From Pontibacillus yanchengensis (GTDB lineage Bacteria > Bacillota > Bacilli > Bacillales > BH030062), in NCBI RefSeq assembly GCF_009856295.1, contig NZ_WMEU01000006.1:182994-246993 (forward strand): a stretch of 64,000 bases of DNA, given 5' to 3'. Of the stretch, positions 37,506-46,588 are shown in pieces (the stretch's first letter is position 1; every line of letters begins with the position of its first letter). The translations under genes and the position numbers were made by a program. The notes below the pieces were generated by a model. That model was not told the DNA's origin and did no database searches. It saw only the letters and a program-made list of their open reading frames with translations.

Positions 37506-40307
37506 ATGGCGAAATATGTGGTTGTAGATTTAGAAACAACAGGACATACTCCTAAAAAAGGAGATAAAATAATAGAAATAGGAATGGTGACTATAGAAGA
37601 TGGGGTCATTACTGATCAATACAAATCTTTTGTAAACCCTGAACAACCAATTCCAACCTTTATTACACAACTAACAGGTATAACAGATGATGATGTTGTA
37701 GACGCACCATTATTTGATGAACTTGTTGATGATATTGTGATGAGGTGTGAGGGGGCATATTTTGTAGCTCATCATGTTCAATTTGATTTAGGGTTTTTGA
37801 ATTATGCACTGGAAGAAGCGCATGGTTCTCCATTAAAAGTTCCTGTACTAGATACTGTAGAACTTGCTCGCATCTTTATGCCACAAGCACCAGGTTTTAA
37901 GCTTTCACAACTTTCTGAGTTTTTCAAGGTCCAACACGAGGATCCACATCGTGCTTTAGCAGATGCTTATGTAACTTCAGAAATATTATTAAAATTACTT
38001 GAAAAAGCAAGACAGTTACCGTATGAAGCCCTTTATCAAATATCCCTTATCCAAGGACGGCTTAAAAGCGATCTGAGCGAAATTCTTCAAGAGTGGTTAC
38101 AGGAAAAAGCTTTTAGAACTAAAGAGCGAGAAGATTTAGAAATCTTTAGAGGAATCGCTTTGAAAAGAGAAATAGATACAGAAGAGGAAAATCATTACGT
38201 TCAAGAAGGCTTTGACCCTTTTTTAGATGAGGTGTTAAAACCTGAAGGACTTATGAGTCAATATGTACATAACTTTGAGGAACGTAAGGGACAAAGAGAT
38301 ATGTCCTCAACGATTTACGATGCGTTTCAGTCCCATACGCATGCATTAATTGAAGCAGAGACAGGTACAGGGAAATCTCTTGCCTATCTTCTTCCCTCTA
38401 TATATGAGTCTGTTGGTAAAGAAGAACGTGTCATGATAAGCACGCATACTACCCATTTACAATCACAGTTGCTTGAAAAAGAAATACCAATGCTTCAGAA
38501 GATTCTTCCTTTTCCGTTTCGTTCAGCCTTGTTAAAAGGGAAGCAACACTATCTTTCGTTGAAGAAATTTGAATACGAACTTCAAGCTTCAACGGATAAT
38601 AATTACGATGTTGTTCTAACTAAATGTATGATTTTAGTGTGGCTTACGGAAACCAATACTGGTGATATAGAAGAAATTCAACTTCCTTCTAGTGGTGCAA
38701 TTTTCTGGCGTAAGATTTCAGCTGAAGCGGAGGGATATCTAGATCCTAAATCACCTTGGTTTTCAAGATCTTTTTACCAACGCGCACGAAAAAATGCACA
38801 AAAAGCACATATTGTAGTTACAAACCACTCATTATTATGTACAGATATTATTTATGATTATGGATTATTATCCTCTTATCCAAAAATAATTATTGATGAA
38901 GCTCATCATTTAGAATCTTCAGCAGCAAAACATTTTGGGTTAAAGCTTGATTATGTTTCCATCCAATACTTATTAAATGAGATGGGGGGAAATAAATCGG
39001 GGGATTGGATGAGTACCTTATTATCCTCCTATCCGGATCTTGCACGGAAGCAAAAATTATCAAACTGGGACAATACGGTTCAGATGATAAAAGAGGATGC
39101 TGACGAATTATTTCGATATTTATTTACTTACGTATCTAAACAAAAAAATGCTAACATCTCTTTAAATGATGTGGGTCGTTTTCAGTACCGTTACGTACCT
39201 GAGAAAGAAAGTTCAACAGTATGGAGTACGGTTAGGGAAATGGCTAACAGAGTGTCCTTTCATATACGTGACGCCATACAATTCCTTCATAAATGTAAAA
39301 ATTGGATTAGTATGACCGAGACCTCTGAAGAATCAGCACGTTGGACAGAAGATTTACGTATGTACACAGAACGGTTGGAGATGGTTATTGATTCTATTGA
39401 TCAATTGTTATTGTCAGATGATAACCAAATGGTGAAGTGGATTGAAATCGAAGCCTATGGAGCTAGAAATTCTGTTTTTATCTACAGTGAGCCAATTGAA
39501 GTAGGATCGCTATTGGCAGATTATTTCTTTAATCACAAAGAAAGTGTTGTATTGACAAGCGCAACCTTAACAATGAATGATTCGTTTTCATTTATGGTAA
39601 AACGCTTAGGTTTAAATCGCAATTTGACAGTCCAAAAGAAGATAGAATCTCCTTTTCAGTACGAAAATCAAGTACAGTTACTTGTTCCTAATGATTTTCC
39701 AAGTATTAAGTCTGGAAAAGATGATTTTATATATGCCACATGTGAAGCAATTTATTCCCTTGCAACCATTTCTAAAGGGCGTATGCTTGTGCTTTTTACA
39801 TCATATGAAATGTTAAAGCAAACACATAGTATCATGAAAGAATTTATTAATACGGATGAATTCATGCTAATAGCACAAGGTATTTCAAGTGGTAGTCGTT
39901 CTAGATTAAAGAAGAATTTCCAAGCTTTTGATCAAGCTATTTTATTTGGTACAAGTTCGTTTTGGGAAGGTGTAGATATACCTGGAAATGACTTATCCTC
40001 CCTTGTCATTGTGCGTTTACCCTTTCAACCACCTAACCATCCTGTTTATGAAGCAAAAGCAGAGGCAATTAAGGAAAATGGAAAGAACCCATTTATGGAA
40101 TTATCATTACCAAATGCAGTCATTCGTTTTAAACAAGGATTTGGTCGTTTGATTCGCTCCAGTACCGATCGTGGGTTAGTTATGGTGTGTGATGATCGTA
40201 TCATGAAGGCGAAATATGGAAAGTATTTCACCCAATCTATTCCTAAAGTTCCTGTTCAGTATGCATCTACCAATGATTTAATGGAAAATGCACGTAGATG
40301 GTTATGA
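37506..40307 (+). CDS. dinG: DinG-family helicase with N-terminal 3'-5' exonuclease domain
   Basis: This 933-residue protein fuses a DEDDh exonuclease (VVVDLETTG at residues 5-13, later DPHRALADAYVT) to an XPD/DinG-type superfamily 2 helicase. The Walker A motif is ETGTGKSLAY, the DEAH box is IIDEAHHLE, and the late motif is FGRLIRSSTDRG. The length is close to B. subtilis DinG (931). In Gram-positives these proteins are known mainly for nuclease activity. The ATG was chosen because GAGGTGAG lies 5 nt upstream; an ATG seven codons earlier is not supported. It lies between panD and the ypmA region as in B. subtilis. Confidence 0.95.
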   Translation: MAKYVVVDLETTGHTPKKGDKIIEIGMVTIEDGVITDQYKSFVNPEQPIPTFITQLTGITDDDVVDAPLFDELVDDIVMRCEGAYFVAHHVQFDLGFLNYALEEAHGSPLKVPVLDTVELARIFMPQAPGFKLSQLSEFFKVQHEDPHRALADAYVTSEILLKLLEKARQLPYEALYQISLIQGRLKSDLSEILQEWLQEKAFRTKEREDLEIFRGIALKREIDTEEENHYVQEGFDPFLDEVLKPEGLMSQYVHNFEERKGQRDMSSTIYDAFQSHTHALIEAETGTGKSLAYLLPSIYESVGKEERVMISTHTTHLQSQLLEKEIPMLQKILPFPFRSALLKGKQHYLSLKKFEYELQASTDNNYDVVLTKCMILVWLTETNTGDIEEIQLPSSGAIFWRKISAEAEGYLDPKSPWFSRSFYQRARKNAQKAHIVVTNHSLLCTDIIYDYGLLSSYPKIIIDEAHHLESSAAKHFGLKLDYVSIQYLLNEMGGNKSGDWMSTLLSSYPDLARKQKLSNWDNTVQMIKEDADELFRYLFTYVSKQKNANISLNDVGRFQYRYVPEKESSTVWSTVREMANRVSFHIRDAIQFLHKCKNWISMTETSEESARWTEDLRMYTERLEMVIDSIDQLLLSDDNQMVKWIEIEAYGARNSVFIYSEPIEVGSLLADYFFNHKESVVLTSATLTMNDSFSFMVKRLGLNRNLTVQKKIESPFQYENQVQLLVPNDFPSIKSGKDDFIYATCEAIYSLATISKGRMLVLFTSYEMLKQTHSIMKEFINTDEFMLIAQGISSGSRSRLKKNFQAFDQAILFGTSSFWEGVDIPGNDLSSLVIVRLPFQPPNHPVYEAKAEAIKENGKNPFMELSLPNAVIRFKQGFGRLIRSSTDRGLVMVCDDRIMKAKYGKYFTQSIPKVPVQYASTNDLMENARRWL

Positions 40308-40367
40308 TAAAGTTGGACTTATAAACACATTCTAAGTAAGAAGTTTGACTTTAGGATGTGATGTCTA

Positions 40368-41177
40368 ATGAGGCTTATTATTGGTTCGATTTTCGTCTTT
40401 TTCATTACAGTGCAGCTAGTAGTATTGCCATTAACGTACGCAGAATCTCCTCCTAGCTTATCCTTGCAGGAAGAGGAGGCATTATTCATCTTTTTTGCTT
40501 TACCTGATGGTGAAGCAATGCTTATTGCAACAGGTAATGATAAGAATTACCTTGTAAATACGGCATCAAAAGCAAGTGAGCATGAGTTGATAAAACAAAT
40601 AAACCATCTTGGATTGAAGCAAATAGATGGTTTAATATTAACAAATCAAAACGAACATGAATGTGGGAATACAAAAAGAATGGTTGATCGTTATCACATT
40701 GAAAAAATTTATTCTCATGGTAAAGTGAGCAGTCGTTGTGCACACCAAGTCACTGCTCAAACTGGCTTGGAGGAATGGAAGCAAAATGAATCGCATGATT
40801 TGACTCCTTCCTTACATGTGCAAGTAGTACAGATAACAAAACATGGGGATATGAGCCTTTTCTTCACATTTGGAAAAACCTCTTTGTTATATTTAGCAAG
40901 TGGTGATACTGAACTAGAAGGGGCATTGATGAAATCCTCTCTTAGAGCAGAAATACTTAAAATAGGCGATTATGCAAGAACTGAATCACCATCTATGAGG
41001 CTTTTAGAGAGTATTGACCCTCATATCGCAATGATATACCCGCTTAAAGGATCAACGCCAAATGAAGGCCTATTAGAGCGTCTTTATGAATCATGGATTG
41101 ATGTTTACCAACTGAAAAAAGTAGGCACTACAACGGTACATTGTACGAAAGAGGACTATGAATTGTATCCAAAGTAA
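40368..41177 (+). CDS. Exported metallo-beta-lactamase-fold protein lacking metal ligands (ComEC C-terminal-like)
   Basis: The 269-residue product has a signal peptide (MRLIIGSIF to LTYA, cleavage before ESPP). The mature part follows the C-terminal metallo-beta-lactamase domain of ComEC: DGLILTNQNEHECGN sits where active proteins have LILTHPDADHIGG, and SGDTELEGAL matches the later TGD motif. The HxHxDH ligands are all replaced, and the last histidine region reads GSTPNEGLLERL. I infer a secreted, catalytically inactive member. It has a weak RBS (GGATGTGATG) and follows dinG by 60 nt. The role is unknown. Confidence 0.75.
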   Translation: MRLIIGSIFVFFITVQLVVLPLTYAESPPSLSLQEEEALFIFFALPDGEAMLIATGNDKNYLVNTASKASEHELIKQINHLGLKQIDGLILTNQNEHECGNTKRMVDRYHIEKIYSHGKVSSRCAHQVTAQTGLEEWKQNESHDLTPSLHVQVVQITKHGDMSLFFTFGKTSLLYLASGDTELEGALMKSSLRAEILKIGDYARTESPSMRLLESIDPHIAMIYPLKGSTPNEGLLERLYESWIDVYQLKKVGTTTVHCTKEDYELYPK

Positions 41178-41236
41178 AGAAGGAGAATGAATGCAGGTTA
41201 CTACGTAATGTAACTTGCATCGTTCTTTGAAAAAGC

Positions 41237-41270
41237 AAAAAAAAAGGCCTTGTACATATGTGTACAGGCC
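41237..41270 (-). terminator. Terminator-like hairpin facing the reverse strand
   Basis: GGCC-TTGTACA and TGTACA-GGCC pair with one bulge. On the reverse strand a run of nine T residues follows. No reverse-strand gene is visible to the right, so what it terminates is unclear. Confidence 0.6.
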
Positions 41271-41452
41271 AATAGATGGGTTAGGAAGAATTTTTGAAAT
41301 TGGTGGGTAGTTATCAAATTGTGTTTCATTATTGTTATAATAAAGAGGTATTACTCTTTGGTGTACTATTATTGTGTGTACAATTGATTGAAATATGAAA
41401 GGGAATTTTTTGATAATGATTAAAGCAGAGCGTTTTATTAGGAGGAATAAAT

Positions 41453-41623
41453 ATGGAGCAAAAAATGGAAGTCTTATCAACAGTAAGAGTTGAAAAATCA
41501 AATGACTTATATAAAATAGTTGATTCTTTGAATCGTACATTAAAACAACAAGACCTTATGTTTGGTCTAGCATTGGATGAGCATGATGAAAACACAGCAG
41601 TTTTCACCATCTACAGAACGTAG
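41453..41623 (+). CDS. ypmA: YpmA family small protein (DUF4264)
   Basis: This 56-residue protein begins MEQKMEVLSTVRVEKSNDLYKIV and ends AVFTIYRT. A strong RBS (TAGGAGGAATAA) precedes the ATG. The sequence pattern and place between dinG and ypmB match B. subtilis YpmA. The product is soluble with no signal; the function is unknown. The 3' end overlaps the start of the next gene by about 40-47 nt in another frame, so the two are likely coupled. Confidence 0.85.
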   Translation: MEQKMEVLSTVRVEKSNDLYKIVDSLNRTLKQQDLMFGLALDEHDENTAVFTIYRT

Positions 41624-42110
41624 TCGACTAAAATATCTTTTTTGGGGTATAGGTATCTGTTTGTTATTATTATTTTTTCTTTTCTTTTACCTTTATATAC
41701 AAATTATACAGGATAAAACAAGTACGTACGAAGATTCAAAACAAGTAGCAATGAATGAAACACCTCTGAATACTGCTGATACAGTTACACGCTACCACGG
41801 AGCTTCTCGATATGATATAGTAGCAGGCGAAGGTGCTGAGGGTGCGAAGGGAATTGCATTTGTTCCAGTGAACAATAAAGATAAAGGCATTATTTACCAA
41901 ACGGTTAGTAAAGCTACTACTAAAAAAGAAATGTTATCTTCCTGGCAATCATCATGTAATGAGTGCGATTTATTATCTATCCAACCTGCCATAGATAAAG
42001 ATAAGCCTTTATGGGAAATAACGTATCTCGATCATCAAAATCGTTACGTATTAGACTACTACAGAATGAGAAATGGTGAGTTTTACGAACAATTACGATT
42101 TAAACAATAA
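41577..42110 (+). CDS. ypmB: YpmB-like membrane-anchored protein (DUF5590)
   Basis: The 177-residue product has one N-terminal membrane helix (about residues 20-42) and an extracytoplasmic domain with the DUF5590/PepSY-like pattern, including WEITYLDHQNRYVLDYYRMRNGEF at the end. Several ATG codons (positions 1, 3 and 4) cluster at the start, and MKTQQF from the fourth is equally plausible. It overlaps ypmA and precedes aspB by 20 nt, matching the B. subtilis ypmA-ypmB-aspB-asnS order. The function is unknown. Confidence 0.83.
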   Translation: MSMMKTQQFSPSTERSRLKYLFWGIGICLLLLFFLFFYLYIQIIQDKTSTYEDSKQVAMNETPLNTADTVTRYHGASRYDIVAGEGAEGAKGIAFVPVNNKDKGIIYQTVSKATTKKEMLSSWQSSCNECDLLSIQPAIDKDKPLWEITYLDHQNRYVLDYYRMRNGEFYEQLRFKQ

Positions 42111-42130
42111 CGCAATAGGAGGGACTTTTC

Positions 42131-43315
42131 ATGGAATTAGCTAAACGAGTACAAACATTAACACCGTCCAGCACACTTGCAATCACTGCTATGGCAAATG
42201 CTTTAAAGGCGGAAGGTCATGATGTCATTGGTCTTGGTGCTGGAGAACCTGATTTTAATACACCTGAAAACATTTTAGAAGCGGCTCAAAAAGCTATGTA
42301 TGATGGACATACCAAATATACTCCATCAGGTGGAATACCAGCTCTTAAAGAAGCAATCATCAAAAAGTATAAAGTGGATCATCAGCTTACATACGAAACC
42401 AATCAAGTAATTGTTACCACTGGAGCTAAGCATGCCCTTTATACCCTTTTCCAAGCATTATTAGATCCCGGTGAAGAGGTTATTGTTCCTGCTCCATACT
42501 GGGTCAGTTACCCTGAACAAATAAAATTAGCAGAGGGAACTCCTGTTGTAGTTAAGGCGTTAGAAGAAAATGATTTCAAATTAACACCTGAGCAAGTGGA
42601 AGAAGCGATTACCGATCGTACAAAAGCAATTATTATTAACTCTCCTTCCAATCCAACAGGTATGCTTTATTCAAAAGATGAATTAGAGAAAATAGGAGAG
42701 GTTTGTAAGCGGCATAACGTTTTCATTATTTCAGACGAAATTTATGAAAAATTAATCTATGGTGAAGGTACCCATGTCTCGATGGCCCAAGTCTCAGAGG
42801 AATTGAAAAATCAAACGATTATTATTAATGGTGTTTCTAAATCCCATGCTATGACTGGATGGCGAATTGGTTATGCATTAGGAGACGAGAAATTGATTAA
42901 AGCCATGACAAATTTAGCATCACATTCAACCTCTAATCCAACAACCATTGCACAATATGCTGCATTAGAAGCCTATACATCTCCACAAGAAAAAGTTGAA
43001 GAAATGAAAACTGCATTTAGTCATAGACTTGAAAAACTTTATGATTGGATTACAGATATTCCAGGGGTGGAATGTGTAAAACCTAAAGGGGCATTTTACT
43101 TATTCCCAAATGTGAGTAAGGCAGTAGAAGCAAATAACTTCGACTCTGTAGATGATTGGGTGAAAGCACTCTTAGAAGAAGAAAAAGTTGCACTTGTTCC
43201 TGGTTCTGGATTTGGATCAGAACAAAACGTGCGTTTATCCTATGCAACATCATTGGATCAATTAGAAGAAGCTTCAAAACGTATTCGACGTTTTGTAGAA
43301 AAGCATCAATCTTAA
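42131..43315 (+). CDS. aspB: Aspartate aminotransferase (AspB type)
   Basis: This PLP-dependent class I aminotransferase interconverts aspartate and oxaloacetate. The PLP lysine lies in NGVSKSHAMTGWRIGY (near residue 237). PSGGIPALKEAI and NSPSNPTG are the conserved cofactor-site segments. The length of 394 residues is as expected. RBS AGGAGGGA is upstream. It is followed by asnS, so synthesis of aspartate and charging of asparagine tRNA are co-transcribed. Confidence 0.96.
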   Translation: MELAKRVQTLTPSSTLAITAMANALKAEGHDVIGLGAGEPDFNTPENILEAAQKAMYDGHTKYTPSGGIPALKEAIIKKYKVDHQLTYETNQVIVTTGAKHALYTLFQALLDPGEEVIVPAPYWVSYPEQIKLAEGTPVVVKALEENDFKLTPEQVEEAITDRTKAIIINSPSNPTGMLYSKDELEKIGEVCKRHNVFIISDEIYEKLIYGEGTHVSMAQVSEELKNQTIIINGVSKSHAMTGWRIGYALGDEKLIKAMTNLASHSTSNPTTIAQYAALEAYTSPQEKVEEMKTAFSHRLEKLYDWITDIPGVECVKPKGAFYLFPNVSKAVEANNFDSVDDWVKALLEEEKVALVPGSGFGSEQNVRLSYATSLDQLEEASKRIRRFVEKHQS

Positions 43316-43336
43316 AGTAAGTTGGAGGGAACCAAT

Positions 43337-44629
43337 TTGAAAACAACGATATCTCAAGTTCATAAATATGTTGGAGAACAAGTTACAATAGGAGCATGGC
43401 TAGCAAATAAACGATCAAGTGGAAAAATTGCCTTTTTACAATTACGGGACGGAACTGGATTTATGCAAGGGGTTGTAGTGAAAGCTGATGTTAATGAAGA
43501 AGCTTTTTCTCTTGCTAAAAATATTACTCAAGAATCATCTTTATATGTAACAGGAACCATTGTAGAAGATTCCCGTTCCCCATTTGGATACGAGATGCAA
43601 GTATCATCTTTACAACTAATCCATGAAGCAGTGGATTATCCAATTACACCTAAGGAACATGGGCCGGAATTCTTAATGGATCATAGGCACTTATGGCTTA
43701 GATCAAAGAAACAACATTCAATTATGAAAGTACGTAATGAGATTATTCGTGCTACTTACGAATTTTTCAATACACACGGCTATACGAAAATTGATCCTCC
43801 TATTTTAACAGGATCGTCAGCTGAGGGCTCTACAGAGCTCTTCCATACGAAATACTTTGATGAGGATGCCTACCTATCTCAAAGTGGACAACTCTATATG
43901 GAGGCTGCTGCAATGGCGTTTGGGAAGGTGTTTTCCTTTGGACCAACGTTCAGGGCCGAAAAATCGAAAACTCGTCGTCACCTAATTGAGTTTTGGATGA
44001 TTGAACCCGAAATGGCATTCATGGATCATAACGATAGCTTAGAAGTACAAGAACAATATGTCACCCATGTTGTGCAATCGGTACTCGAGAATTGTAAGTT
44101 AGAATTACAAATTTTAGAGCGGGATACTTCGAAACTTGAGTCCATTCAAGCTCCTTTCCCTCGTATAACATACGATGATGCCATTAAACTTCTTAAAGAA
44201 AAAGGGTTTGATGATATTGAGTGGGGAGAAGACTTTGGTGCACCTCACGAAACAGCTATAGCAGAAAGTTATGAAAAACCTGTGTTTATTACACATTACC
44301 CATTGGATATTAAAGCATTTTATATGCAACCTGACCCTGATCAACCTGATGTTGCTTTATGTGCTGATTTAATAGCACCAGAGGGATATGGTGAAATCAT
44401 TGGTGGTTCAGAACGTATTAATGACCTTGATCTTATGAAACAACGTTATGAAGAGCATGGCTTAACGGGAGATGCTTATCAGTGGTATCTTGAGCTAAGA
44501 AAGTATGGAAGTGTTCCTCACTCTGGGTTTGGGCTTGGTTTAGAGCGGACAGTAGCCTGGATTGCAGGTGTTGAGCATGTTAGAGAAACGATACCATTCC
44601 CGCGTTTATTAAATCGTTTATATCCTTAA
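43337..44629 (+). CDS. asnS: Asparaginyl-tRNA synthetase
   Basis: This class IIb synthetase has an N-terminal OB-fold anticodon domain ([21 protein letters not shown] without the last residues) and a catalytic core with motif 2 [15 protein letters not shown] and motif 3 [12 protein letters not shown]. From the TTG start, placed after GGAGGGA, it has 430 residues, exactly like B. subtilis AsnS, and begins [12 protein letters not shown]. An in-frame TTG five codons earlier overlaps the RBS and is rejected. A strong terminator follows. I saw no T-box leader. Confidence 0.97.
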   Translation: MKTTISQVHKYVGEQVTIGAWLANKRSSGKIAFLQLRDGTGFMQGVVVKADVNEEAFSLAKNITQESSLYVTGTIVEDSRSPFGYEMQVSSLQLIHEAVDYPITPKEHGPEFLMDHRHLWLRSKKQHSIMKVRNEIIRATYEFFNTHGYTKIDPPILTGSSAEGSTELFHTKYFDEDAYLSQSGQLYMEAAAMAFGKVFSFGPTFRAEKSKTRRHLIEFWMIEPEMAFMDHNDSLEVQEQYVTHVVQSVLENCKLELQILERDTSKLESIQAPFPRITYDDAIKLLKEKGFDDIEWGEDFGAPHETAIAESYEKPVFITHYPLDIKAFYMQPDPDQPDVALCADLIAPEGYGEIIGGSERINDLDLMKQRYEEHGLTGDAYQWYLELRKYGSVPHSGFGLGLERTVAWIAGVEHVRETIPFPRLLNRLYP

Positions 44630-44638
44630 GCGTTGTGC

Positions 44639-44670
44639 AAAAAGCTCCCATTACTTGGGAGCTTTTTCAT
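44639..44670 (+). terminator. Terminator of the aspB-asnS operon
   Basis: AAAAAGCTCCCA and TGGGAGCTTTTT form a perfect 12-bp stem around a 5-nt loop, followed by further T-rich sequence. Confidence 0.9.
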
Positions 44671-44834
44671 TTTCATTTTTTGGTCGGATAGCGACAGCAT
44701 TACATGTTATAATCAAGTTTGTATAAATAATAGAGTAAGATTTAATCGATAAAAACACAGTTTACTTTCGCTTTGTTAGCTATCCTAGTTAATACGTGTT
44801 GCTCTAATGAAAAGGCAGAGGTGAGACGAAAAAA

Positions 44835-45539
44835 ATGAACCATATTAGCTTATTAATGAAAGATCAAATGACCTTACCTAAAAAATTGCTGACAAATTAT
44901 CATAGCATGGGAATCGCAGAGGTTGATGTATTAGTTATTCTTCAAATTCATCGTTTTCAAATAGAAGGAAATGATTTCCCTACACCAAGTGAACTTGCTC
45001 AGTTTTTGACAATCACTGAACAAGAATGTTCACAAGTTTTACGAAAGTTGATTCAAAAAGGATATTTGTCTATTGAACAAATGACGAATGAAGAGAATGT
45101 TATAAATGAAATTTATGCACTAGATGGATTGTGGCAATCACTAGTGGAAGAGAAAGTAGAATATAATCAAGGAAATGCTTCACAATTTGATGATGAAGAA
45201 CAACCTAATATGTTTGTGCTATTTGAGCAAGAATTCGGACGACCACTATCTCCATTTGAAATTGAGACCATAAATCTATGGATTGACGAAGATCACCAAG
45301 AGCCTGCTTTAATAAAAGCTGCCTTACGTGAGTCAGTATTAATGGGTAAATTAAACTTTAAGTACATTGATCGGATTTTACGTGAATGGAAGAAGAAGGG
45401 GATACGTACTGTTCAAGAGGCTAGAGAAGCAAGTAAATCATTTAGAAGTCAGCAAACAAGTGGAGCACAAACTACGGAAGAATCTACACAGAAAAAGAGT
45501 GATGCCTCCATTTACTATAATTGGCTTGATGATGCATAG
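44835..45539 (+). CDS. dnaD: DNA replication initiation protein DnaD
   Basis: DnaD remodels DNA and helps load the replicative helicase at oriC and restart sites. The 234-residue protein has an N-terminal winged-helix oligomerisation domain (residues about 1-100) and the C-terminal DnaB/DnaD domain with FGRPLSPFEIETINLWIDE and YIDRILREWKKKGI. The RBS AGAGGTGAGA is somewhat distant. It precedes nth by 17 nt, as in B. subtilis. Confidence 0.96.
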   Translation: MNHISLLMKDQMTLPKKLLTNYHSMGIAEVDVLVILQIHRFQIEGNDFPTPSELAQFLTITEQECSQVLRKLIQKGYLSIEQMTNEENVINEIYALDGLWQSLVEEKVEYNQGNASQFDDEEQPNMFVLFEQEFGRPLSPFEIETINLWIDEDHQEPALIKAALRESVLMGKLNFKYIDRILREWKKKGIRTVQEAREASKSFRSQQTSGAQTTEESTQKKSDASIYYNWLDDA

Positions 45540-45556
45540 CATGAGGGGAGAACTAT

Positions 45557-46222
45557 ATGTTAAATCAAAATCAAATTCGTAAAGTACTGGATACATTACA
45601 AGAAATGTTTCCAGAGGCAGATTGTGAACTTGAACATTCAAATCCATTTGAATTACTTGTTGCAGTAGTGCTATCTGCTCAATGTACGGACGTCCTTGTT
45701 AATAAAGTTACAACAGAATTGTTTAAGAAATATAAGTCACCCGAAGATTACGTGAATGTTCCAATTGAAGAATTGCAAAAAGACATACGTTCTATTGGTC
45801 TATATAGAAATAAATCAAAAAATATTCGTAAACTTAGTCAGATGCTAATTGATGAATATGATGGACAAGTACCTTCTTCAAAAGCTGAATTAGAAAAATT
45901 AGCTGGGGTTGGAAGAAAAACTGCAAATGTCGTTAGTGCCGTTGCTTTTGATGAGCCTGCTATTGCTGTTGATACTCACGTTGAAAGAGTATCTAAGCGA
46001 CTTGGTATATGTAAATGGAAGGATTCCGTTCTTGAAGTAGAGAAAACATTGATGAGGAAGGTTCCAAGAGAAGAGTGGAGCGCAACCCATCATCGAATGA
46101 TTTTCTTTGGGCGTTATCATTGTAAAGCACAAGCACCAAAATGCGATGTATGTCCTTTATTGGAGATATGCCGCGAGGGTCAAAAGCGGATTAGGAAAAA
46201 GGAACGAGAAGCGGATGTTTAA
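45557..46222 (+). CDS. nth: Endonuclease III (DNA glycosylase/AP lyase)
   Basis: Nth removes oxidised pyrimidines and cleaves at abasic sites. The helix-hairpin-helix LAGVGRKTANVV supplies the catalytic lysine, AVDTHVERVSKRLG contains the catalytic aspartate, and the four cysteines of the [4Fe-4S] cluster are in CKAQAPKCDVCPLLEIC. The length of 221 residues is normal. It overlaps the start of ypoC by 8 nt. Confidence 0.97.
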   Translation: MLNQNQIRKVLDTLQEMFPEADCELEHSNPFELLVAVVLSAQCTDVLVNKVTTELFKKYKSPEDYVNVPIEELQKDIRSIGLYRNKSKNIRKLSQMLIDEYDGQVPSSKAELEKLAGVGRKTANVVSAVAFDEPAIAVDTHVERVSKRLGICKWKDSVLEVEKTLMRKVPREEWSATHHRMIFFGRYHCKAQAPKCDVCPLLEICREGQKRIRKKEREADV

Positions 46223-46577
46223 TCAAGAAAGAAGTTATATTGAAGCTTGGAAAAAAGAACGAGAATATATAGCATCTCTTTATCAGTCACGACAAACAGA
46301 TAAGGCTTCTGCATGTATGGAGAAGCACATAACTGGATTTATTAAATCTCTTTACTTGTTAAACGATATGGAATATAGAGAGGATAAAAGTACCAATGAA
46401 GATGTTGAACGATTTCAGTATAAGCCGATGAATATGAAAGACAGGCTTACCTTTATTAAACAATCTAAACAACATTACCATGCCTATATTCAATTAGATG
46501 AATTGTTTGAAGCTTTGGAGAAACAATTTGCAAAAGTAAAAATTATTAAGAAAAAGGATCAATCCAGTGCGGATTGA
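46215..46577 (+). CDS. ypoC: YpoC family protein
   Basis: This 120-residue soluble, helical protein begins MFNQERSYIEAWKKEREYIA. It starts within the last codons of nth and occupies the YpoC position between nth and the convergent ponA. The frame is open a further 36 codons upstream inside nth, but the ATG overlapping the nth end is the natural start. The function is unknown. Its end is part of a bidirectional terminator. Confidence 0.85.
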   Translation: MFNQERSYIEAWKKEREYIASLYQSRQTDKASACMEKHITGFIKSLYLLNDMEYREDKSTNEDVERFQYKPMNMKDRLTFIKQSKQHYHAYIQLDELFEALEKQFAKVKIIKKKDQSSAD

Positions 46578-46585
46578 TCCTTTTT
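46551..46585. terminator. Bidirectional terminator between ypoC and ponA
   Basis: AAAAAGGATCAATCC and GGATTGATCCTTTTT form a perfect 15-bp stem around AGTGC, with T-runs in both directions, between convergent genes. Confidence 0.92.
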
Positions 46586-46588
46586 GTG

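Noticed and set aside
41091..41610. Reverse reading frames around ypmA (149 and 91 codons)
   Set aside because: They overlap ypmA and the end of the upstream gene in antisense, have no RBS, and are cysteine- and serine-rich shadows.
42110..43340. T-box leader for asnS or aspB
   Set aside because: No T-box sequence or long leader is present; the genes are packed 20 nt or less from their neighbours.
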